The position numbers were made by a program, and so were the translations under genes. The notes beneath the pieces were generated by a model. That model was given only the letters and a program-made list of their open reading frames with translations. It ran no database searches and had not been told where the DNA came from. This document shows positions 24,031 to 36,215 of a stretch of 64,000 bases of DNA, one piece after another (position 1 is the stretch's first letter; each line of letters opens with the position of its first letter). The stretch comes from Rhyacophila brunnea. Lineage: Eukaryota > Arthropoda > Insecta > Trichoptera > Rhyacophilidae. The DNA lies in assembly GCA_022495005.1 (NCBI GenBank), contig JAGYXB010000196.1, positions 1,426,001-1,490,000 of the forward strand, read 5' to 3'.

Positions 24031-27000
24031 CCCTTTCAAAGCGTCAAGAATACCGCTTTAATACAATAGAGCGCGTCATGATTTCAAGTTGTGATAAATC
24101 ACAATAAATGTCAGTCAAACATGTACAAATACAGTCATCAAAAATATTTTAAGTGTTCAGCGGTGATTATGAATCGTCGTAATATTTTTAACGATCTTAA
24201 AAATAAACATTTGTGCCCTGATTATGATAAAGAATGACGAACAAGCCGCGTTATACAAAAAGCGTGTGACTTACGTTTCAGTCGCCATTTTGTTGACGTG
24301 TCGGCTCCGGACAAGTGCGTCGATGACAGAATTATGTTCAAAACTTCAGAGTTAATGCAACCGTAATCCAAGACCACTTAATAAATTATGAGAAATCCTT
24401 TTTTACACCCCACTTGATAATATTAATGGTTTATTTTGATAACATGACAATACACTATTCACTAAACAGAACACATAATCCACATAGTTTCAAATGTTAT
24501 TAATTTATAAATTTCAACATCGTCTGATATGTAGGTAGGTCATTTTAGTATTTTTGAAACACTTAAATATTTTAATAGTTCACCTTTTCATGGTATTCTC
24601 TAAAGCACGGATACACGCATAATGGCACGTTACACTCGGAACACATGTATCTGGAATATTTTTTGGTTTTCGGCTTTTTTTTTGTATTAGCACAAAGATG
24701 ACAAACTCTGCAAGGATTTATCCGTTTATTTGCGGGAGGAATTATGTCCGGCATATGCTTTGCCATCGCTCTAGCTGATAAGCGCAGTGGATGGTCGACG
24801 GGTTGCTGTGCGCGGGATGTGGCTGGAACTTGATATTTTTCAAATATTTGCCTGATTACTTTTAACTGAAAATTAGCTAGACCTGTTTTTTTGCCTGTGA
24901 TAGTACTAAACAGAATATATGAATTTAATAAAAACAGATCTATGATATGGAAAGCCACCTTTTTGTACCATTTTATTGATTTTCGCATACAACTTAGTGT
25001 ACTTAACATCATATCAGCTTTATCTACAGATCCCATACATTTATTATATTGGATAACACATGTAGGTTTCAGTATAGGCTCTCCGGTCTGCCTATTGAAT
25101 TTTCCTGTGGGTGTAAATGAATCATTGTGCAATGTAGTCAACATATGGACTTCGCGCCGGTCGTGCCATTTTATAGCCAATAGCGAGCTACTATTTTTGA
25201 CTCCACTTCTCCTTTCTTGAGCTTCCTAAATGTTGGCATATTTCTTCGATTTTTTCGGACTGTTCCGCAAGCATTTGTTTTTTTTTCGTGAAGATGTTTA
25301 AATAAGTCTGGGCTTGAATACCAGTTGTCAGTCCACATAGTATGACCTTTACCGAAATATTCGTTCATTAATGTCGTTACCACAGCTCCCGAAATGCCAA
25401 GTCCCTGCTCATCGACAATATCTGTTCCTTCCCCGCAATATATTATGAAATCTAATATATAACCAGTCATCACATCGCAAAGAACGAACATTTTTATGCC
25501 GAAACGGTGGCGTTTTGAAGGAATGTACTGTTTAAACAGCAATCTACCTTTGAAAACAATTATGCTTTCGTCGATACATAAGTTCTCGTGCGGCATCATT
25601 GTTTTTTTGAATATTTCTCGGCAATGGTCGATCAGAATTTTAATTTTATGTAATTTATCTCCAGGAATTTGAGTATTGGGATCCGAAAAGTGCAACATCC
25701 TCAAAAGCAAAGTATATCTGTCTCTTGGCATTACTTTCCCGAACATTTGGCTGGATAAGAGTGGATTGGTTGACCAATGTTCCTCTATTGTGATGTGACG
25801 ATTTCTAGTCATCAACATACTTACAGCAAAAAAAATGTACATTTCTGGGACGTCTGTGTTGACCCACTTATTCATTCGTGATTTCGGCGATGGTTCTTGT
25901 CTTCTAATGTCTTCTGTATAATAGTTATTTGTTTCGATTACGATTCTGTCCATTATATTTGAATTCAAAAAATGCTCAAAAAATTCTATTTCTTTAGAGC
26001 TATCTGATAAATTTGTGTGCGGGCTGACTCCAGAAAAGAAATCATCAAATTCGTGAACAACTGGTATGAAAGGTCCAGTAGTCCACGAAGACAGATCGTC
26101 AACATTACGATTTACATTTAAATTAGAGGCGGCGGCAGCAGCACTTTCTGATGGGGCACTGGAAGTATCTGAATCATCGTAGTACTCATTTTCACTCAAT
26201 TCATAATCTGAATCAGGATCATGAATTGCTTCTCCCATTTCATCGCTCAAATTACCAGGGATATCCATTTTAAAATAATGACAAAATATCGACCACACAC
26301 AATATGCTATCACAAAATGTTTTTAATTTTTCCGATACAGAAATTTTCAATTGTGTGAAAATGTTTATTTACTTAACATATCTTTTCTTTATAAATGACT
26401 GATAACTAAGGTAAATAAACAACTTTTGTCCGTTTTACCTATTAGTATAATCAGAAAATAGTATTTAAAAATGTTAATCAACAATAAACAAAGAGAAATA
26501 TTGAATCGCGGACTCTTATATTTAAATTACACCTTGTTCAAATTATTTTCCGAAACTATTAACTCGCGGATAATATACTAGCAGGTAGACGAATGAATGC
26601 AATCTCAAAAAGCATTCCTTTTGTAAAATGTTTTGTAAATTCACTTTGATCAATGTAACTTTCTCATATTCTATATAACAGTTTATGCACCAAATAGTTT
26701 TTCAATCACTAAAAAACAATATAACATATTATATCGCGAATTCGTATCGCTACAAACGCGTCAGTCAAATATCTTCGGCGCACATGCACTAAGAAGCGAT
26801 AAGACACTATATACCCGGCAAGTTTGAATTGGCCCGATGACTGATATTTTTTTATCCAAGACACGCTTCCGAAAAATATTTATTTAAATTAGATAGAACA
26901 AAAGTTTAGGCTATTCATTGACAGATGTCAAGAGAAGGATGATTTCTGAATAAATTAAATCAATATTAGATTTTTTCGCGCCAGGCCAAAAGCAGTACTA

Positions 27001-27091
27001 GGCAAACGAAAATCGAAATGACTTTAGTCAGCTGACGCGCGGATGACTTGCGCGTATAGGCTGACTAAAGTCAGTTGCCGCGTTAGAAAGG
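24031..27091 (-). mobile_element. piggyBac element (3.06 kb)
   Basis: TTAA at 24027-24030 and 27092-27095; ends CCCTTTCAAAGCGTCAAG and, inverted, CCTTTCTAACGCGGCAA. Inner arms near the right end include the inverted repeat GACTTTAGTCAG/CTGACTAAAGTC. It carries one transposase gene on the minus strand. Its length and layout fit autonomous piggyBac elements. Confidence 0.93.
24572..26268 (-). pseudogene. piggyBac transposase, single frameshift
   Basis: Starts at MDIPGNLSDEMG with an acidic N-terminus (residues 1-50). Then comes the DDE_Tnp_1_7 catalytic domain with first Asp in CIDESI, second in WTDNWYSS, third in VDKADMM, and a C-terminal cysteine cluster (CRVCHLC, CSECNVPLC, CFREYH) that is the family's zinc-binding end. 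The frame is broken once, near 25193: an A run is one base short, ending the first frame at a TAA (first frame 25171-26268, second 24572-25180). Everything else reads through to a normal stop, so the break is recent, or a sequencing error. Confidence 0.92.
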
Positions 27092-27334
27092 TTAACAGAG
27101 ACACCTAATTGCCCGCATTCGTTCGTTAAATCAGTAGGTTTTACTACTGTGTTAGCAGTTTATCGCATTAGCAAAATTCTTGCAAGGGGACCTCCAAAGC
27201 ACATGTGCTTAAAACCGCCACTGGTGTATGTATCGAAAAATTTATCATAAAAATCTAGTACATAATAAGTTTGTTTCCGCTGCGAGTTGCTACCTACTGA
27301 TTTTGAACAATTTGACATGCTCGTGTTTGCCTGC

Positions 27335-28123
27335 CAGTGGCGAAGGGTGGAGGTAGGCTGTGGAGATTTGGCATAAATAGAGCGCACTACACTTTCTCAG
27401 TCATACTTATTTATTTTCATTGAACCAAGAATACAAGTTGCATATTAGTTGAATACATACTAGATAGTTTTTAAAATTCGATTAAACCTTTCCTAAACCA
27501 AACCACAATATACATAATTTTGAAAAACAGCTCTGAGAAAATATATTATAACCAATAGAAAAAATCTTTTTGAAAACAGTAAGACACCCGGCAGGAATCG
27601 AACCTGGATCTCTTGGGTTTACGCCCCGTCCGCACATTGTCCACAATGCTACTAGGTGACATACTAATTACGACAAATTTTAACTATTGGCCTTTTAATA
27701 CCTGCTCATCAGCGCTCTTCCAAATCAAGCTACTATTGGAAATCGGTTTTAAATTAATGTTAAATTATGTATGTTCAATAATTAGAATGGTACATTCTTA
27801 AATCTTGTGAATTATTCATTGAATAAAAGAAATAGGTAATTACAAACCATAATACATAAAAATGTTATTCTATCCATGAAGTTTTTTATGATACAATGTC
27901 ATAATTTTAGGTATTTTATAGATATAAGAATATTTTTGACCTAATATCTATATTTATCATGGTGTGCTTTAGGTAGAGTTTAATATATTGAATTTTCAAA
28001 ACTAACAAATATCCACAATTATTTGTATTCTTAGTTCAATGAAAACAAACAAGTATGACAGACAAATTTTAGTGTGCACTATTTATATTGGATTTCCACA
28101 GCCCACCTCTATCCTTCGTCACT
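27335..28123. mobile_element. hAT foldback MITE family Q, copy 2
   Basis: Left end CAGTGGCGAAGGGTGGAGG, right end inverted (CCACCTCTATCCTTCGTCAC). The middle holds an unrelated repeat with a tRNA-like head (27545-27840). The terminal base pair is decayed and no target duplication is left. Confidence 0.8.
27582..27660 (-). repeat. tRNA-like SINE head inside Q copy 2
   Basis: Minus strand shows TAGTAGCATTGTGGACAATG and a B box GGTTCGATTCC with paired T arm. Flanks match 16755-17040, so this is a dispersed repeat, not a tRNA gene. Confidence 0.65.
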
Positions 28124-28520
28124 ATGTTTTGGTTTGGAACAATCTGAGTTGTCTGAAATTAGTTTGAGATACCTCGCACAAACCGATCTTGGATGGTTCC
28201 CTATGGTTAGGTTAGCGTTGGGCCAACAAGAAAAGAATCCAAGGCTAGCCGGAGCAAACTTTTTATCGCCACCTGTCTATTTTTACTATTGGTATGCACA
28301 AAAATTTTCTTCACAAATAAATAATTGTTAAACCATTTTTGTATTCCATGCATGATGGATCATTGATGTACTGAATATTTTTACAATTGATTACGTTTTC
28401 TTTGTTAGCATTTTTTATATTATACAAAAGAAATAAATTTTTAATTTAAAAGACTAATATAGTTTTATAATATAATCATTGCTGTTTTATTAATACCTTG
28501 ATTGATGATTATCTCAAAAA

Positions 28521-28607
28521 ATGGAAGTTGTGGATCCAGATAAAGCCAGAAAGAGGATGAGCACCGAAACTAAGAAGAAGAAGGCCGCCAAGAAACAGAA
28601 ATTTTGA
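28521..28607 (+). CDS. unidentified 28-residue basic frame, possible terminal exon
   Basis: MEVVDPDKARKRMSTETKKK... ending KKQKF then TGA. The composition, a lysine-rich tail typical of nucleolar proteins, stands out from the surrounding non-coding sequence. An in-frame TGA lies just upstream, so it is either a free small frame, a terminal exon using an acceptor at GGAAG, or a retrocopy fragment. No partner exons seen. Confidence 0.25.
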   Translation: MEVVDPDKARKRMSTETKKKKAAKKQKF

Positions 28608-28609
28608 GT

Positions 28610-29574
28610 TTACCTGATACTTGTTGGGGTCACTCTAGTGTGGTGTTCGATGTGTAGGTAGAGGATGATGATAATGACGAAGTCTACGATGTAGCGGGGT
28701 GAGATTTATTTGCAGCGTATCGGTACAATAGTATATTATACATAATAGTTACTAGCTAAGTACTCTGATTCGAGTGACATTGAGATAAATTGTTCTTCGT
28801 TATTTATACAATAAAAGTTAGTACATTAACATTAAATTCTGTTATATAATCATATTAAACTAAATATAGAATCAGCGTTTTAAATTGAGTAGCGAAAAGA
28901 AATATTATTTGTTAATACAGTTGTAAGAAAATACTATGAGAAATGTTTATTCAGCTCATACACCATAATGGTATAATGTATGATATGATGTAATAATACA
29001 CCGTCTCTGATTTCGCCTAATCGACTTGCTGTCTAGCTGAATTGTTTACTGGAAGATCGCTGGGAATACACTGCTGCAAAGTAATTTGATATTTTTATAA
29101 ACAATATATATTCGATCGCTTATTATTCTGCAGCTACATACTGAATTTTTTCATGCTACAGTTTGTTGTAACTTGTCAGACAGGGCCGTATTGGAGCAAA
29201 GTGAATTTACCCACATGGTTAATCAAGTTTACTTAAGATTAAGACTAATATTGTTTTTTTCATTCAATGAAATAGGGTCTTACCTCAATATGTTTTTACT
29301 TGAGTTTAATAATTACTACCGTGCTGCGTAATACACTGGTTAAAATCAACCAAAAAGTACAAAGTAGTACATCTATTTCGAATCTAAGACATTTTACAAA
29401 GCTTTTGTATGCCAATTGCATCTACTAGAAAAGTAGTGTGTCAAATTGATCTTTATGAAGAAATAGCACGATGGCGTGTTTCTTTAATTTTTAGATTAAT
29501 TTAAATTTCATTACCAACTATTTCGCAGCATTTCTGTATATAACTGTACTGTTTATTTACTATATCTATGATAC
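28610..29574. other. intergenic, nothing recognised
   Basis: AT-rich with no supported feature. Confidence 0.5.
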
Positions 29575-29576
29575 TA

Positions 29577-30145
29577 CAGTCCAACTTGGTTATTACGTGG
29601 AAGATGGGACCGACTGAATTTGCTCGTTATATCAGAGAATAGGTATTTTTAAATGAGCGGTCACATAACACAAAAAGTCGCAATTCAAACAAAAATATAC
29701 AATTAGAATTTTTTCCCGAAACAAGCATGACATTCATAAACTACAAAAGAAGTTGTTTATTGTAATGGACGCTGGTGGGTACCTACTGACTTCACAAACC
29801 TTGGATTTTTTACATGCAATTTCAACCATATGCGTGGACACTTTTTCAATATTGTCGGCGAAAACACCAATTAGGTAGGTACTTAGACACTAGTGTCATA
29901 AATGTAATCTGATCCAAGCGGCATCCTGTCTGGTCGGATTTTATTGCCTAGGGTTGAAATATTTTTAAACGATCGACACATTAACAGTTTTAAGAAAATT
30001 TTTGTTCGGTATATCCGATAAGTAGCTCCTTATAAAAGTGAATAAATGTATGGAGAAAGTCATAAACTAAAATGTGAACAAAAATGTTTCCTCATTACAT
30101 CCGAAATCTCACTATGTCTGTGATCGTAATAACCGAGTTCGACTG
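29577..30145. mobile_element. pogo/Tigger-type MITE family R, copy 1
   Basis: Ends CAGTCCAACTTGGTTATTACG and, inverted, CAGTCGAACTCGGTTATTACG, flanked by TA at 29575-29576 and 30146-30147. 569 bp without transposase. The second copy is at 46605-47137. Confidence 0.88.
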
Positions 30146-30338
30146 TATTTTATAAAAAGATTGCCATCAACTTCTTTAGGTACTTTAGGTCTTCTATTGA
30201 AGGTTGGCGACCACCTTTCAGTATCCCTATCCTATAAGACCCAAATGTTTTGAGTATTAAAAGTATTAAATAGGTACAGGAAAAATATTTAAAAATAGTA
30301 ATTTAATTTGTATTTTTACATCATATTATTATCGGTTA

Positions 30339-30745
30339 CATGACGTAAATTGTACATTTCACCATGGCACAGTTTACCGTGAGCTTATCGGAAAGAGATG
30401 ACCGTATACTATACGATCTCCAATTTTATTAGATTCAATATGAACATTAATTTAATTTTCATTGCTGATTTTGGCAAAATTCAAGAATGAAAACCTTATC
30501 TAACCTAACAAATAATCTATTTAACAAATAGGCTATTTTCAAAATTTGTTTGTTGTTGGCTTCCTGTAAGGTAAAGTCTAAGGTCTGTTAAGTGTAAACC
30601 GACAAGAACCGTGTTTTATTTAGACATGAATTTTATGTCAGTACGACCCAGAGAGGTTGGGTGTTCTTTATTATACGTCCATATATTTCCGATACAACAT
30701 TTCACGGTGAAGTGTGATGCGGCAAACTGAATACGTACAAGTTTC
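30339..30745. mobile_element. MITE family L, copy 1
   Basis: Contains the family blocks CACAGTTTACCGTGAGC, CCTAACAAATAATC, CGACAAGAACCGTG, ATTTTATGTCAGTACGACCC and the inverted end TTTCACGGTGAAGTGTGATG. Other copies: 38485-38885, 48225-48630, and interrupted ones at 53.7-55.4 kb. Imperfect long terminal repeats (CAGTTCGCCGTGAGC); superfamily undetermined. Confidence 0.75.
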
Positions 30746-31063
30746 CGGGGATGAATTTAATCATATTTTCTTTATAATATATTTATTATTTAATAGAAAA
30801 ATCATAGCTTTTTCCAGGTTTTTATCACGTAGGATTAATTGTATATGCATCGTGTTGAATTATGTTCAATCATTATGTAAACATGCTGTGTTCACATAAG
30901 ATTATTTTAGTCCTCGACTTACGTGATTAATTCGTTCCAAAGATCTTCGTGATGTCGAAAAGTCGCGTAAGTTGAATAAAATTTGAAATCATGCAATTTT
31001 TTAAATAATGTGTCGGTTTCAAAGGATAAGTGAAAATGAAATGGACCTACATTCATACATTTA

Positions 31064-31307
31064 CTGACGTATTTCCGACCATGTCCGATCCTAATAGGAT
31101 CATATGGGCCTCCACAGAGTAGAGGTTTGTATTAACAGATTTTGTTTTTTACGAGAAATGGATGTCAGCCACTTGCTTAACCTATTAGGTCCATACCCTG
31201 ACTCACACAGAAATTGAAAAACAATATGTGTACTTGCCAGACCCAGGATTCGAACCTGAGACCCACGGCGTAATAGTCCTACGGTTAAGCCGCGCGGCCA
31301 CCGTGGG
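31064..31307 (-). mobile_element. tRNA-headed SINE, copy 1 (inside Tigger)
   Basis: Minus-strand head CCCACGGTGGCCGCGCGG with B box GGTTCGAATCCTGG, then the family body (GTGTGAGTCAGGGTATGGACC, AAGCAAGTGGCTGACATC). Flanked by a perfect 12-bp duplication TTCATACATTTA at 31052-31063 and 31308-31319. Confidence 0.93.
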
Positions 31308-31513
31308 TTCATACATTTAAGAAAACATTATTGATTGATGAAGTGGTTTGATTTTACAATCCCCAGCAGCATTTCCACCAAGCAAAAGGGTTAGCCTATC
31401 TTCAGACACCTTAAACCCTGGCATAGATTTTTCTAGTTAGGATATATTATAATATGACTGATCTGTCATTTTTTTCGCCCAGTTTCGTCCACATTAAAAT
31501 ATGTTGTGGCAGG

Positions 31514-32958
31514 CAGTGGCGGCTCTAGCATCTTTTAGTAAGTGGGGTCAGATGGCGTGAAATATTTAATAACTACCTACTCAATATTAATCAAAGCGTA
31601 GAAAACATATCTTTTTGTACCTATTACTTCATCTTCATATGCCTCCTGCGTTCGAAAGAATCTTATTGCTACAAGGAAAACAAAATAGTCTTTTCAAGGA
31701 TACATTCGCCATTAACCATGTTTTTTTAGTAAACCGTTCGGAGTTAAATGCTTTTTTTGTTTTGATTAGTTCATACACAATAACTAAATCTGTTGACGGT
31801 GACTGGTTGGTGAGGTCCTAATCGTTTCACTTCTAGTTTGTCTTCAAATGTCAATATACTTGTAACTTATATGTAACTTATATTTCAATAAATAAACCAC
31901 CTCATTCATCATTATACCTAATATTATTTATCAAACTTATTTTACTAATGTGAAATTCAACTATCCACAACTAGTACTTTACAATTAATATTTAAGTAAT
32001 ACAAATTAATATTGATTTAATTAACTGAAATAGCACATACCCTTCGTTATTATTATTCAAGATATTATAAATTATTATAGTATGTATTAACAAATATATT
32101 TTAAAACTTAAGGAGATATATTACATATTTGATCACTTACTGGCAAACTAACTAATAAACTGAATCGGTGGGTCATGGAATATGAATTTACAGCCGACTG
32201 AAAAGATAACTTCATAATATATTATAATAATAATACGCCCACTATTGCCTACTCACACTTATGCAGGACCAGGTATCTGCTACGGTGTCCCCGGTCCAGC
32301 ATCGGTACATGTGTACGACGATGGCACGTGCAAAGCGGCCTACAGATGTACTTATTATTCAGCTTCCTTATGAATTTTGAGAATCATAACTGGCAATCGC
32401 ATATAGCATCTCATAATATGAACATTGCTTTGATTTTAAAGGGGCCACCCAATTTGGACCCCAGAAGTATCGTTGTATTGTACTATGTAGGTAGAGCCAA
32501 AACTCACATAGAGCATTAGGGTTGGGCCAAGAAACAAGAATCAAGGATGGGCAAACGGTACAAATAAAATATATAATTAATTTATACTTAACAAAGTCAA
32601 TGCCACGATGGCCGAGTGGCTTAAATGCCGGTCTATGGAGTCGAGGGTCCCAGGTTCGAATCCTGGGTCTGGCAAGTACACATATTGTTTTTCAATTTGT
32701 ATATGAGTCAGAGTATGGACCTAATAGGTTGAGCAAGTGGCTGACACCCATTTCTCGTAAAACAAAAATCTGTCAATACAAACCTCCACTCTGTGGAGGC
32801 CCATATGATCCTATTAAGATCGGACATGGTCGAAAGAAGAAGAAAAGAAAGTCAATGTATTGTGGCAGGCATGTGTAACATGAATATGTAATTGAATATT
32901 AATTAAAGAATGTTGGGGGGGACTGTCCCCTCGGTCTCTTAAGGTAGAGCCGCCCCTG
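31514..32958. mobile_element. hAT element W inserted in Tigger transposase
   Basis: Ends CAGTGGCGGCTCTA and, inverted, CAGGGGCGGCTCTA; 8-bp duplication GTGGCAGG at 31506-31513 and 32959-32966. 1445 bp including a SINE; no transposase frame recognised. Confidence 0.93.
32603..32847 (+). mobile_element. tRNA-headed SINE, copy 2 (inside hAT W)
   Basis: Head CCACGATGGCCGAGTGGCTT (A box) and GGTTCGAATCCTGG (B box, 6-bp T stem). The body matches copy 1 and the tail is A/G rich. Perfect duplication AAAGTCAATG at 32593-32602 and 32848-32857. The head is the best preserved of the family here. Confidence 0.95.
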
Positions 32959-34362
32959 GTGGCAGGTAATCCTCATTTTTATGATTTCTTGTCTCTTGAC
33001 AAAATACATAGCTTCCTCTGCATCTGCATAACTCGGCAGCCTCACCTGTTACTTTAGTGTTGTGTAGTATATTATGGCTTTTCAATTTTTGAAACCGTCC
33101 GTGGGTTGCAGTGAATGTATTAGTGTCAACACTATCATCATTTTTACACTTCGTCTTCAAAACGACTCAAGGCTTTATCCTGTATGAGTATAAGGCTTAT
33201 TGAAATTGGTTGTTGATGCATATCTTCCATCCATATAACCAATATTTCCATTTCTTCTATTAATATTCCTCTTTTCTTGGTTATTATCGTAAATTGCGTT
33301 ACCTACTCCTATTTTTTTTACATGTCCATTATATTATAATATAACATATTATAACATAATATTCTATGCAAATTTGTATCTACATTTCATTTGTGTGCAG
33401 AGAAACAAATTGCAGCAAAAAAAGCATATTTAAAAAAAATCGCGTAAGTAAGAATTCACGTAAGTCGAATTCGCGTAAGTCGAGGACTTACTGTTCCTAT
33501 TGCGGTAAATGCTCACATAGGATTAATTTAATATCGATTTTATTTGGTGATTTAATTTTTTATTTGTTCTTTACACAAGTGATATAATACAGGTGGTAAA
33601 GGAAAAAAATGTGCATTACGTGGTATCAATCATTTTCGTCAAAATCACCACATAGGTATTTAATATACAAGGACGAAATGTAGAAAATATTTCAGTTTAA
33701 GCTAAGCAGTTAGCGTTATCGGATGTCTTATAACACACTTTGATAAACATAGTTTCACACGCAATCAAGCAAAAACATGATTCAGTGTAATACATCTATG
33801 TTGACTTGAAACTTTAAATTAATGATTTAATAATAATCATGAACCAGTTTCATACACTTAGACTCAAAATACATACATTATCATATTATATAGTAGTACA
33901 TTTGGGTTCCCAAAGGGGGTTGCTTAAAAAATCAAGGGTGTGCTGGAACGTATGGTATCTTCTGTCGGCTAAAATCGTCCACTCATCACTACTAGACCTT
34001 CTCTAGTGTCTTATCTCAATGTTGTATGGATAGGATGAATTGTTTGAAGGTTTGAGATTAATCTATTCAGTAGTACTTATATAGATTTTGTCTCCAGTAT
34101 TTGAATACAAATTACAAAAATGTTTAATATTCGAATAAAGCAAATAGCTACGTTTTTATCAGTGTCTCTGTTAATTTTTTTGATCAGTTATACCTACAAC
34201 AATAATATGTCGAAAAATGATAAGGTCAAGCGAAAAATTATAAGGAATATATTAATATGGACACACAATAATACACCTCCTATTAGCGACTTCAAGTATG
34301 GACGGAAATCGTTCATTGATTTGGGTTGCAAAATCAACAATTGTTTCGTTACCAATGATATT

Positions 34363-34412
34363 AATATTACCGAATGGGAATGGGCCGAATATTACAGAAT
34401 GGGACGCAGTTT
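34363..34412 (+). repeat. 25-bp imperfect tandem duplication in FucT exon 1
   Basis: AATATTACCGAATGGGA... and, 25 bases later, AATATTACAGAATGGGA. Twenty-five is not a multiple of three, which accounts for the break in the fucosyltransferase frame. Confidence 0.85.
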
Positions 34413-35054
34413 TATTTCACGCGCCCGAATTCACCTGGCGTTATACGAAATGGAAACATGGTTTTCCTACATCAAGATCTGCTGAACAAATTTACATATT
34501 CGCTTCCATGGAATCGGCAGCCAATTATCCGGTATGCGACAAAAGGTTCGAAGATTATTTCAACTGGACTATGACGTACAAACTTAATTCGGACATACAG
34601 TGGAAGTATATTACAGTAAGAGACAGTAAAAATAGAGACATCGGACCGAAGGAAGACATGAAATGGAAAGATGTTAATGGGAATCTTACAAACGAACTGA
34701 AGGCAGTATTAAAGCGCAAAACCATAGCTGCAGCCTGGTTTGTGTCCAACTGTGGATCGCTGAGTAATAGACTGGAGTATGCACATGATCTTCAGGATGA
34801 ACTGAAAGATATCGGACTATCTTTGGATATATACGGTCAGTGTGGAGATTTGAAATGCGGACTTGACAATCAACAAGCTTGTTCGAAGAAGTTGAGCGAC
34901 GATTATCACTTTTATTTGTCGTTTGAGAATTCGTTCAGTGAGGATTATGTCACAGAGAAGTTTTTGACGGCCGTACAGAATGATGTTGTGCCGATCGTCT
35001 ATGGTGGTGCGAACTACACGAGGTGACTATTGTAATACTTTTCAATATATTATT

Positions 35055-35345
35055 AGGTAAATGTGCCGCAGAGCGACATGAGATTTTACAACTTTCTTTT
35101 TAGACCAAACCAAACCTAACATAACCCAACTTACCCCAACCAAATATTACGTCATATAATCTTAGTTTGTGATAATGGTGTATCAAAATGTATGAAAATT
35201 TCGAATTTTCAATTAACGGTTATTGGATCGAAAAGCCGATGCGCTGACAGAAAAAGGTATTTATTATAATTGTATACATGGAATAAACTGTTTTCGTAAA
35301 AAAAAATTTTAAAAACACGTTTCCACCTCTGCGGCACAATTACCT
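35055..35345. mobile_element. MITE family U in FucT intron
   Basis: Ends TAGGTAAATGTGCCGCAGAG and, inverted, TAGGTAATTGTGCCGCAGAG, next to TTA/TA-rich flanks. It starts 32 bp after the FucT donor. A relic of one half occurs at 44385-44515. Confidence 0.85.
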
Positions 35346-36089
35346 ATTATTATTATAACTGTGGAGGTGGAGAGGATAGGTTCAAGAGAATACTTCCTTC
35401 TAACATATGCGGAAGGTAATTAAATGTTTGCGGTTTTCATATTAGTTTAAGTTTAAGGTATTTGGATCATTTTGAGGACGGATGACCTGAAACAGCTGTC
35501 AACATAGATAACATGACGTCAATATGAGGACGGTCTGAAATAGCTGTCAATATAAATAACTGAAATATTATAGAATTAACAAAAATTCAAAATGTAAACT
35601 CATTTTTTTCTGTGAATAAAATATTTCATAATATATATAAAACTATATCGATCATTTTAATAAATCTGTTTTTAAAAAATATTTAAAATCGCTTGACTTA
35701 GATTATGCCAACGTCATCTGTGGTTACGTTTTTATATAAGTATGGCCCTTCTCTCGCAGCCATATCGCGCTGACTCTCTTTTAATTTTGCTATGGCAGAA
35801 GGGTCGATATGCGAGTAGTGGGTCAAACGTACCGTTCGGTGATTCATGTAGCCGCAGACGCTATAAGTACACGGAGTGAGCTAAACAATAGACCCCTTAT
35901 TAAAAATCGATAAGACAACAACCACCTAAACTCATCCTCATAGAGAAGTAGAATATATTGAAAGCATCACCAATGGGAGGTTAGTTCTGTACCTTGGGAG
36001 TAGTCATGGGAAATGAGTCACTTAAATACAAACGTTAGTCTTCATTTCAAAAACATTAAATTTTCTGATTCTGATTGATTAGTGACACA

Positions 36090-36215
36090 TCCCTGTTACA
36101 GGCAGGCTTCTCCCGGTGTGAAATAATCATTTAGTAATTATAAGCCGAAACATAACCCTGACCTCTAGAAATGGCTTAATAAAACACATAATCTGAATCC
36201 TTGCTCAACTGCTTA
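36090..36215 (+). repeat. dispersed repeat, copy 1
   Basis: ACAGGCAGGCTTCTCCCGGTG... AACCCTGACCTCTAGAAATGG... TCCTTGCTCAAC matches 39094-39206. Sequence further on (37490-37590) also matches 39370-39470, so the two blocks may be parts of one element, interrupted here by the Tigger-type element. Confidence 0.7.

Larger units (their letters stand above)
31325..33160 (-). pseudogene. Tigger transposase relic in two blocks
   Basis: Block 1, 33160-32967 on the minus strand: KLKSHNILHNTKVTGEAAEL and a ...NEDYLP end, the region after the DNA-binding CENP-B domain. Block 2, 31505-31325: NVDETG followed by KVSEDRLTLLLGGNAAGD, the DDE catalytic core. The hAT element splits the two blocks exactly at the DYLP/NVDET linker. 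Small indels break the frame even without the insertion. Confidence 0.85.
30905..33493 (-). mobile_element. Tigger (pogo) element, decayed, with three nested insertions
   Basis: Ends AGTCCTCGACTTACG at left and CGTAAGTCGAGGACTTACTG at right. The minus strand encodes Tigger transposase fragments. Inserted into it are a SINE (31064-31307) and a hAT element (31514-32958), which itself holds a second SINE (32603-32847). Confidence 0.85.

Noticed and set aside
24891..25220. plus-strand 109-residue frame
   Set aside because: Antisense shadow of the piggyBac transposase.
34308..34414. a short intron instead of a frameshift in the fucosyltransferase
   Set aside because: The available gt...ag pairs around the break are 50 or 102 bases, neither restores the frame, and the longer one would remove conserved residues; the 25-bp duplication explains it exactly.
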